Source: Lamellibrachia columna (taxonomy: Eukaryota > Annelida > Polychaeta > Sabellida > Siboglinidae). From it: DNA of 64,000 nt. Below the pieces are notes generated by a model. It ran no database searches and was not told the DNA's origin. It saw nothing but the letters and a program-made list of their open reading frames with translations. This document shows positions 55,625 to 64,000 of the stretch, piece by piece. The DNA is taken from contig OY759261.1 of the NCBI GenBank assembly GCA_963662155.1, forward strand, positions 41,104,996 through 41,168,995. The letters are read 5' to 3'. Position 1 is the first letter of the stretch. Each line of letters opens with the position of its first letter. A program made the position numbers and the translations under genes.

Positions 55625-57400
55625 TCAGTGGCAGTGCAGCCCACAAACACACAGGTAACAAGAAATGGAATCAACTCCTATAGATAAAAAGGCCCTTTTT
55701 CTTAAGCTAAAAGGTGATTTAACAAGAACAAGATTTAACAAGATTGCCATCCCAAACAACAAGTTCCAGATGGCAAGTGGACAAAGAAGCCATTGGCTTA
55801 TTGAGAGTCCAACAACTTTCTCATCTATGTGTAGCCCGCCCTTATCAAATACGTCAATTCTATATTTAAACATTCACACTACTAGCATTAACACGATCAT
55901 TTGGCAATTTGTTCCATTCATTTATCACTCCCTGCGAGAAAGAGTACTTTCTCATGTCCAACCTACACTGCTCCTTAACTAATGCTGCTTTGTGTCCTCT
56001 GGTTCTACTGCCTTCTTTAAGTTTGAAAAACATTCCTATCAACATCCTCATAACCGTTCACTATTTTAAACACTTCTATTTGGTCTCCTCTTAGTCTCGT
56101 GGTCTCTAGTGTTGTCAAACCATATTGTAATAAGCGACTTTCGTAATTAAGGTCTCTCAATTCTGGAATCATTTTAGTTGCTCTTCGTTGTATTCTTTGT
56201 AGCTTGTCTGTGTCCTTTTTATGATACGGCCTCCATGCTTGAATACAATATTCCAAATGTGGTCTAACTATTGCTTTGTACAGGGGTACAATTAGCAGTT
56301 TCTCCTTATACATGATAGTTCTCCTAATTAGCCCTAGAATTTGACTTCCTTTCGAAGCAGCAATCCCACATTGCTCTGAAACTTTCATGTCAGCACTAAA
56401 TGTTACTCCCAAGTCCTTTTCTTGTGTGGTTCTGCCTAGTACAGCATCCCCCATTTTATATTCTTCGTCCATGTTTCCATGTCCTATGTGTATACATTTA
56501 CACTTCCCAAAATTTAATAACATTTGCCGTTTTTCTGACCATTTAACTAATTTATCTAGATCATCCTGTAAACTTTGTTTATCTGTATCATTAGTAACCT
56601 TTTTGAATACTTTTGTGTCATCTGCAAATTTGAGTTCTTTGCTAGATATGTCATCTTCCAAATCATTTATATATATTAAAAACAGTATAGGGCCTAATAC
56701 TGATCCCTGTGGTACCCCACTCAAAACCGATTTCCAGTTTGAAATCTCACCATCTACTATTACTCTCTGTCTTCTGTGTGTAAGCCACTTTTCTATCCAG
56801 TTGATTACACCATTACCTATACCATGGGCTTTTAATTTAAGTAACAATCTTTGATGTGGCACTTTATCGAAAGCTTTCTGAAAATCTAAGTAGACAACAT
56901 CCACTGGTGACCCGTCATCTACACACTTTGTAATTTCTTCCAAAAAACAAGAGATTGGTTAGACATGACCTTGCTTTTAGGAACCCATGTTCAGATGTAT
57001 TTATTAATTATGTTTTACAAGGAATTCCACCATGTAGTCTCTAATTAATGTTTCGAGTAATTTACATACAACTGATGTTCAACTCACTGGTCTGTAATTT
57101 TCGGGCTTGTTCCTCGATCCCTTCTTAAATAGCGGCGTAATGTTTGCTTCTTTCCATTCTGAAGGTACTATTTCTTCTTCTAGTGAAAAGTTAAACAATT
57201 TTGCAAGTGGTGTACTAATTTGCTCAAAAACTTCCATAAGCAGTTTTGGTGGTATCCCATCAACTCCAGGTGATTTATTATCTTTCATCTTCTTAATTTT
57301 CTTTGCTATCATTTCAGGAGTTACAAATAACTACCCTAAATGTTCTGATTTATTGCCCTCAAATTTAGTAGATGGAACTGGAAGTGAGCTGATTTGCAAA
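55625..57400 (-). mobile_element. CR1/L2-like LINE, 5'-truncated, reverse transcriptase
   Basis: Minus-strand pieces in order: KMKDNKSPGVDGIPPKLLME and EWKEANITPLFKKGSRNKPE, NYRPVS (57079-57312); then a stretch with a stop and shifts; then a 308-residue frame (56017-56943) with VYLDFQKAFDKVPHQRLLLK, VLSGVPQGSVLGPILFLIYI, NDL and the catalytic FADDTKVF; then LGVTFSADMKVSEQ, LYKAIVRPHLEYCIQAWRPY, LQRIQRRATKMIPELRDLNY. After a frameshift near 56030, SRTRGHKAALVKEQCRLDMR, KYSFSQGVINEWNKLP. This is the RT and 3' ORF end of a CR1/L2-type non-LTR retrotransposon; the endonuclease is missing. Few defects, so fairly young. Confidence 0.9.
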
Positions 57401-57446
57401 TTTTAGCAAGTAGTGTAGTCCAATGATGCAGTATATGGAAATAGGT

Positions 57447-57730
57447 ATTGTGTCGAGTATTGTTGGTGTTGGGTTAAGGTTTTAATGTGCTGGTGACGAT
57501 GCCATGAATTGTCTTGTGTTGTAGGAATATTACTACATGTACTGTATTGCTATGTCGAAGTGTGGGCTCTGGGAGCATTGTGTCCAGGCGGCTTTGTATG
57601 AGGCTCAGCCACAGGCTTGGCATATGTTACAGGGTCCACATTTCATGCTCTTAATCGGAATAATATGCCATTAGGCATAATCTTAATAAACGTCATTCAT
57701 TTGGCGTTTTCATATCTTTACATCTGGCTT
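57447..57730 (-). mobile_element. Interspersed 283-bp repeat, copy 2 (inverted)
   Basis: Reverse complement of 31601-31883 with about 10 differences. Lies 26 kb away, immediately upstream of the LINE's 5' end. Confidence 0.8.
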
Positions 57731-57869
57731 CCCACAAACCTGTCACCTGCCTGTGGCACCATCCAGCAAGCTGGTGTGTGACCATCCGTGACACCAGCTG
57801 TTCAATGTTTGTAAACACATGGCAGGTACATCAACTCCCTGATACCTGCAATTATATGTAACAAAAGAC

Positions 57870-58110
57870 TCGCTATTGAGTGTTTATAAATACACCAGGC
57901 AAGCAACTGGCCGGAGTGTAGTAGTCAGGACATCCGACAGTCTACAGAACTCACTATTGAGTGTTTATAAATACACCAGGCAAGCAACTAGCCAGAGTGT
58001 AGTAGTTAGGACATCGGACAGTCTACAGAACTCACTATTGAGTGTTTATAAATACACCAGGCAAGTAACTAGCCGGAGTGTAGTAGTTAGGACATCGGAC
58101 AGTCTACAGA
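57870..58110 (+). repeat. 81-bp array of a SINE head, 3 copies
   Basis: Unit gagtgtttataaatacacca, ggcaagcaactagccggagt, gtagtagttaggacatcgga, cagtctacagaactcactatt. gtagtagttaggacatcgg resembles the A-box part of the tRNA-like head at 15067. The last copy runs into a SINE body (gaaccatttcgaagctgggg). Confidence 0.85.
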
Positions 58111-58480
58111 ACCATTTCGAAGCTGGGGCAGTTTCGTTCATTGCACCTTGTCTCAGTTCACCCAGCTGCATAAATGAGGGCCTGACAAGATACAGTGATG
58201 GATACACGTGAACCATAATAAATGATGGCCTGGCAAGATACAGTGATGGATACACGTGAACCATAATAAATGATGGCCTGGCAAGATACAGTGATGGATA
58301 CACGTGAACCATAATAAATGATGGCCTGGCAAGATACAGTGATGGATACACGTGAACCATAATAAATGATGGCCTGGCAAGATACAGTGATGGATACACG
58401 TGAACCATAATAAATGAGTGTCTGACAAGATACAGTGATGGATACATGTGAACCATAATAAATTATTGAGGCCATTTTGT
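58040..58480 (+). mobile_element. Second tRNA-SINE, decayed
   Basis: Head (gtagtagttaggacatcgg), then ttcgaagc, ttcattgcacc and agctgcataaatgagggcct, the same order as in the SINE at 15067-15386 (tttcgaagc, ttcattcatccc, agctgtataaatgagtacct). The body is amplified into the 48-bp array; the typical tail is not seen. Confidence 0.7.
58185..58465 (+). repeat. 48-bp array of a SINE body, 6 copies
   Basis: Unit aataaatgatggcctggcaa, gatacagtgatggatacacg, tgaaccat. 48 bp is 16 codons, so three minus frames (91-136 residues) are open; artefacts. Confidence 0.95.
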
Positions 58481-59080
58481 CAGTATTTGTGTATCCGGAT
58501 CTATGCGTGAAACGTATGGAGAACATGCAATCGGTAAATTCAGCTGAAGTCAGTGCCTATAAGTTATGAAAATAGCGATACGTAAAGCGAAATACTTATA
58601 GATGCAACTGTGTATTGACTACCTGCGGCCACATACGGGAAAGGAGGTCCACCGGGGACTCGTACACGAGATATGGAGTTAGGCAAACAGAGGAACAGCG
58701 GGGACAAATACGTGACATACCGGGCTGGGAGACCAGAATTCAACATCCGTATCAATAAGACCCAATGTTCAATACCAATGTGAATAGTGTGTTGCTCTAT
58801 GGCTCTGAGGTGCGTGCGTGCATGCATGCGTGCGTGCGTGCGATCAAATTGTAACCAAATATTCCAGGGAAGAATGCAACATTTTTTCCATTGTTTTAAC
58901 AGAGGAGTACCAGGGAAAATACATATAAATTTGGAGAGTTCGTGTCAGATTAAGAATGATTCAGTCTACATATTTTTAAGTTTTGCACTGTAGTAAAAAA
59001 TAAAGATGTCTTGAGAGAATGAACTAATTACCACGTGTACCCAATTACGACGTGTGCCCAGCCAGGTGTGTTATTCAGAA
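58481..59080. other. Gene-free stretch
   Basis: Contains a gcgtgcgtgcatgcatgcgt microsatellite near 58810-58842. ORFs here lack motifs. Confidence 0.45.
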
Positions 59081-59084
59081 CACC

Positions 59085-60120
59085 AACAGGAATTGAACCT
59101 GCCACAACACTTCAGCAAAGGATTACAAATATCAGAAAACAAAAACGTGTTCCAGAAAAAGAACAATAATCAAACAAATACAACACTCCAATAAAGGCTT
59201 AGAAATATTAAGACACAAACTTAAAACACCAACATGATTAGAACCTGCGTCAGTACTCCAATAAAGGCTTAGAAATATTAAGACACAAACTTAAAACACC
59301 AACATGATTAGAACCTGCGTCAGTACTCCAATAAAGGCTTAGAAATATTAAGACACAAACTTAAAACACCAACATGATTAGAACCTGCGTCAGTACTCCA
59401 ATAAAGGCTTAGAAATATTAAGACACAAACTTAAAACACCAACATGATTAGAACCTGCGTCAGTACTCCAATAAAGGCTTAGAAATATTAAGACACAAAC
59501 TTAAAACACTAACATGATTAGAACCTGCATCAGTACTCCAATAAAGGCTTGGGAATATTAAGACACAAACTTAAAACACTAACATGATTAGAACCTGCAT
59601 CAGTACTCCAATAAAGGCTTGGGAATATTAAGACACAAACTTAAAACACCAACATGATTAGAACCTGCGTCAGTACTCCAATAAAGGCTTAGAAATATTA
59701 AGACACAAACTTAAAACACCAACATGATTAGAACCTGCGTCAGTACTCCAATAAAGGCTTAGAAATATTAAGACACAAACTTAAAACACTAACATGATTA
59801 GAACCTGCGTCAGTACTCCAATAAAGGCTTGGGAATATTAAGACACAAACTTAAAACACCAACATGATTAGAACCTGCATCAGTATTCCAATAAAGGCTT
59901 GGGAATATTAAGACACAAACTTAAAACACTAACATGATTAGAACCTGCATCAGTACTCCAATAAAGGCTTGGGAATATTAAGACACAAACTTAAAACACC
60001 AACATGATTAGAACCTCCATCAGTTCTCCAATAAAGGCTTGGGAATGTTAAGAGACACAAACATGTGTTCGTGAACACCAGCAGGATTCAAACCTGTAAG
60101 AACACTGAAATAAAGGCTTA
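59085..60120 (-). repeat. 70-bp array, about 12 copies, with a B-box-like segment
   Basis: Unit ccaataaaggcttagaaata, ttaagacacaaacttaaaac, accaacatgattagaacctg, cgtcagtact, exact 70-bp step from 59188. Flanking diverged units (caggaattgaacctgccac, caggattcaaacctgtaag) read on the minus strand as ggttcaattcc / ggtttgaatcc, close to a pol III B box. So a SINE on the minus strand may be the seed. AG/GG variants (cttagaaa, cttgggaa) come in blocks. Confidence 0.9.
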
Positions 60121-60292
60121 CAAATATCAGAATCGATAAACATAAAATTAAGAGATGGCTTAGACTTTGTCTATTTTGTTTATTTTGTCAATTGGTTCAT
60201 TTCTAGTGATATTACAAACTTACATTATGACCTGGCAGAATAATGAACACAAACTTACATTTGGACCTGGCAGAATAATGAACACAATGCTG
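60121..60292. other. Spacer with 36-bp duplication
   Basis: aatgaacacaaacttacatt plus tggacctggcagaat is doubled. Ends in the candidate target duplication atgctg. Confidence 0.5.
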
Positions 60293-61726
60293 CAGGGGTG
60301 AGATTTAGCAAGTCATGGAAGGTAGCCATTTGGGCTACCATCCTTGCAAAGTGAAGTAGCCCGACAGCTTCTTAGGTAGCCCACTTGCTACTCAATACTT
60401 TGATGATAGAAAGTAAATACTTTGAAGATAAAATGTATGAACAATATCAACGACAAATAAAAAACATCAAAAACAAAACAGTTTTGAAACATTTATTTTT
60501 AAGGCAGGTTCAGTAGAATGTGATACATAATACTGAATAAAATACAGTATACAATTATACACAGGTTGTTTTTCTTTCATAGGATGGTACATCAACAGTC
60601 TTTGCGAAAAGTCTCCAAGCGTCACAGGACATAAGGTCCTGTGAACTGAACAGTTTTGCTGATTTTTACGGGACCTGATTTTACCCTAGCCTAGAGAAAC
60701 TTTAACCAGGCTCCCGATTAATTCACCAGAAGCGCTCCGCACACCATGGAGATAATTAAATCTATAATCGAGATAGCGTATATTTTTATGTATGTACGTT
60801 TATATGTGGTTATGGTGATGTTCACGTTTTTCTATTAGACGGCTTGCACCTCGGGCGCCAAACTATCAGGGATTGATGTACGACCCCACTAATGAAACGT
60901 AACGCCTTTATTTCTTCGAAATAACCCATATATCAAGGATTCTTAGTGGTTTTTATGATAAATCAAATGTTCACTGCGTAAACCATTAACTTCCAACAAT
61001 CGCAGAAACCACGCGCGCCGCAGCGAATACTTCGGTACGTAAATCGTTTGAGAGTACGTAGCGCCATATAGGCGGTTTATATTATTATAGTAGAAAGCAC
61101 GCACCCACGTATTGGCCCAACAGTAGAAAGCAGATATTCTACTATTCATCAACCAACACAAGTATCCATGCGATCTTCTATATTTTGAACATTCAACGAG
61201 TATTGCATCACGTGTGTGACGCGGGTGTTTCGGTAATACGTTCAAGCATATTGATGGCATATTGGCCTGAGGCATTTGGTAAACATTGCTATGATATCAT
61301 GACTGACACGTATAAACTAACACGTAATCCATTTTTCTTGTATATATAAAAGTGACGCCACGCGACACCAATACTATTAACACGACAGGTTATTATTTCA
61401 ATGTAGAATGACCGTTCAGTTACATGTTGAGCGTCGATGTGGTTGATTAAAAATACAATGAATGATCCCTATTGATATCGCTTCGGCTACGGTTTGGCAA
61501 CATTTCTTGCAATGTCAAACGTGTCACAAACACACAATTTATGGTTAACATATATCCAGGACTACACTTCTGAAATGTTTATTGACATTCCGTTTATTTT
61601 TGCTGGGTCTAAAATATTGCAGCTCCGTAAATATTTCGAGTCGCCATCCGGGCTACTGTAGTCAACAATTGAAGTCGCCCAAAGCCAGTTTTAGGCGCCA
61701 CTGGCGACCGCTAAATCTCACCCCTG
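60293..61726. mobile_element. Non-autonomous DNA transposon, 1434 bp
   Basis: Ends caggggtgagatttagc and gctaaatctcacccctg are inverted repeats; flanked by a 6-bp direct duplication atgctg (60287-60292, 61727-61732). The CAGGGG start is hAT-like, although hAT usually gives 8 bp. No transposase; a 110-residue minus ORF (60943-61275) has no known motif. A related right end lies at 23838-23929. Confidence 0.8.
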
Positions 61727-61732
61727 ATGCTG

Positions 61733-62237
61733 TTTCTATCGGAAATTTAGGTGATTTATAAAAATTGGAGTTAAAGGCAGCATAAAGTTCCATGTCATTT
61801 GCAAAAGTTTGTTTAAATAAGACGGCCAACTTACACTTCAGTGCTCTACATTTGCCCATAGTGAATGCTCAAATTAGGAATTTTAAATGGCAGTGAATCA
61901 AAGACATATTTGCAATAAAGTTTTCACTTGTGCTGTGTGTGATGTAGTTCAATAGGACTGACTACTGTATTTACACAGGTCTGTCATTTTTAGTTCGTGT
62001 TTCAAAAGCTATAAAGCCCTAGGAATGTAGCCCTGTTTAACAAGATTGCCATCCAGAACAAAACCCATGTGGCAAGTGGACAAGGAAATCTTTGGCTTAT
62101 CGAGAGTCCAACATTAACAAAAATCTATGTTGATAGTGTGTTTAAACAGTACTGCGTAACTTAGTTATATATATATATATCTGAAGACACTCTGTCCAGT
62201 GACAGCGATGCATCAACCATTTCTTTAAATTTCTTTG
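61733..62237. other. Spacer with LINE 3' remnant
   Basis: aacaagattgccatcc (62039) and atggcaagtggacaa-like sequence to 62125 match the 3' part of the LINE at 55736-55830, so a second LINE tail lies here on the minus strand. A short (at)n run at 62166-62180. Confidence 0.6.
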
Positions 62238-64000
62238 GTGTAAAATGTCTTCTGTAAAGGCAATGTACACAATGATTGTACTAGTATCTTATGTGATGTC
62301 TTTGGTGTAAATGTCTTCTGTAAAGGCAATGTACACAATGATTGCACTAGTATCTTATGTAATGTCTTTGGTGTAAATGTCTTCTGTAAAGGCAATGTAC
62401 ACAATGATTGCACTAGTATCTTATGTGATGTCTTTGGTGTAAATGTCTTCTGTAAAGGCAATGTACACAATGATTGGACTAGTATCTTATGTAATGTCTT
62501 TGGTGTAAATGTCTTCTGTAAAGTCAATGTACACAATGATTGCACTAGTATCTTATGTGATGTCTTTGGTGTAAATGTCTTCTGTAAAGGCAATGTACAC
62601 AATGATTGCACTAGTATCTTATGTGATGTCTTTGGTGTAAATGTCTTCTGTAAAGGCAATGTACACAATGATTGCACTAGTATCTTATGTAATGTCTTTG
62701 GTGTAAATGTCTTCTGTAAAGGCAATGTATACAATGATTGCACTAGTATCTTATGTAATGTCTTTGGTGTAAATGTCTTCTGTAAAGGCAATGTACACAA
62801 TGATTGCACTAGTATCTTATGTAATGTCTTTGGTGTAAATGTCTTCTGTAAAGGCAATGTACACAATGATTGCACTAGTATCTTATGTAATGTCTTTGGT
62901 GTAAATGTCTTCTGTAAAGGCAATGTATACAATGATTGCACTAGTATCTTATGTAATGTCTTTGGTGTAAATGTCTTCTGTAAAGGCAATGTACACAATG
63001 ATTGTACTAGTATCTTATGTAATGTCTTTGGTGTAAATGTCTTCTGTAAAGGCAATGTACACAATGATTGCACTAGTATCTTATGTGATGTCTTTGGTGT
63101 AAATGTCTTCTGTAAAGGCAATGTACACAATGATTGCACTAGTATCTTATGTAATGTCTTTGGTGTAAATGTCTTCTGTAAAGTCAATGTACACAATGAT
63201 TGCACTAGTATCTTATGTGATGTCTTTGGTGTAAATGTCTTCTGTAAAGGCAATGTACACAATGATTGCACTAGTATCTTATGTAATGTCTTTGGTGTAA
63301 ATGTCTTCTGTAAAGGCAATGTACACAATGATTGTACTAGTATCTTGTGTAATGTCTTTGGTGTAAATGTCTTCTGTAAAGGCAATGTACACAATGATTG
63401 CACTAGTATCTTATGTGATGTCTTTGGTGTAAATGTCTTCTGTAAAGTCAATGTACACAATGATTGCACTAGTATCTTATGCGATGTCTTTGGTGTAAAT
63501 GTCTTCTGTAAAGGCAATGTACACAATGATTGCACTAGTATCTTATGCGATGTCTTTGGTGTAAATGTCTTCTGTAAAGGCAATGTACACAATGATTGCA
63601 CTAGTATCTTATGTAATGTCTTTGGTGTAAATGTCTTCTGTAAAGGCAATGTACACAATGATTGCACTAGTATCTTATGTGATGTCTTTGGTGTAAATGT
63701 CTTCTGTAAAGGCAATGTACACAATGATTGCACTAGTATCTTATGTGATGTCTTTGGTGTAAATGTCTTCTGTAAAGGCAATGTACACAATGATTGCACT
63801 AGTATCTTATGTGATGTCTTTGGTGTAAATGTCTTCTGTAAAGGCAATGTACACAATGATTGCACTAGTATCTTATGTGATGTCTTTGGTGTAAAATGTC
63901 TTCTGTAAAGGCAATGTACACAATGATTGTACTAGTATCTTATGTGATGTCTTTGGTGTAAATGTCTTCTGTAAAGTCAATGTACACAATGATTGCACTA
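62238..64000 (+). repeat. 66-bp array, about 27 copies, runs off the window
   Basis: Unit gtctttggtgtaaatgtctt, ctgtaaaggcaatgtacaca, atgattgcactagtatctta, tgtgat. 66 bp is 22 codons: a 546-residue minus frame (62225-63865) and a 187-residue plus frame remain open. Variants (tgtaat/tgtgat/tgcgat; aaggc/aagtc; gtatac) recur in blocks of several units. I see no start context, flanking exon or family, so I do not call a gene. Confidence 0.97.

Noticed and set aside
60943..61275. 110-residue minus ORF inside the CAGGGG element as a transposase
   Set aside because: No catalytic or zinc-finger motif, too short, and the element looks non-autonomous.

Overview
The window is animal nuclear DNA: introns with GT/AG ends, tRNA-derived SINEs, several LINE families, a Ty3/Gypsy element, foldback and terminal-inverted-repeat elements, and very many minisatellites. 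Fibrinogen-related domains, a FLYWCH/MULE transposase and a TE-like ORF type I recall mainly from marine invertebrates make a marine invertebrate, perhaps a lophotrochozoan, the best guess; the sequence alone cannot prove it. Family assignments come from recalled conserved motifs, not from a search.

Layout. 1-2.2 kb: one exon-like ORF for a fibrinogen-related (FReD) protein. 3.9-6.8 kb: a decayed TE-type ORF. 7.1-16 kb: a run of tandem arrays, several of them amplified pieces of LINE coding sequence or of a SINE head (the 57-bp array at 12.0-15.1 kb ends in the SINE it came from). 18.37 kb: a possible orphan terminal exon. 19.6-23.75 kb: a deleted minus-strand Gypsy element between two 160-bp LTRs. 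24.3 kb: a short inverted-repeat element.

25.7-41.3 kb: dispersed plus-strand exons of a cytosolic/mitochondrial-type glycyl-tRNA synthetase (GARS). They run from a WHEP-like exon to the C-terminus, but carry frameshifts, an in-frame TGA, missing catalytic exons and exon-derived tandem arrays. The 3' part (36.6-41.3 kb) is duplicated at 52.4-55.4 kb; the two copies have kept different exons. Between them lie a LINE 3' end (42.5-43.3 kb), a broken FLYWCH-MULE transposase (45.1-47.0 kb) and three exons of SEPSECS, the selenocysteine synthase gene (47.5-49.6 kb). 55.6-57.4 kb: a CR1/L2-like LINE on the minus strand. 57.9-64 kb: SINE-derived arrays, a 70-bp array, a 1.43-kb inverted-repeat element and a 66-bp array that runs off the window end.

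The most striking theme is that about 30% of the window (hand count) is tandem repeat, and many arrays are amplified copies of an adjacent coding exon, splice junction or TE core: at least four GARS exons, two SEPSECS exons, two MULE segments, three LINE-coding segments and two SINEs. I see no intact gene set acting as a system. The region reads as a gene graveyard, or a badly indel-affected assembly, shaped by exon- and junction-seeded minisatellite growth.
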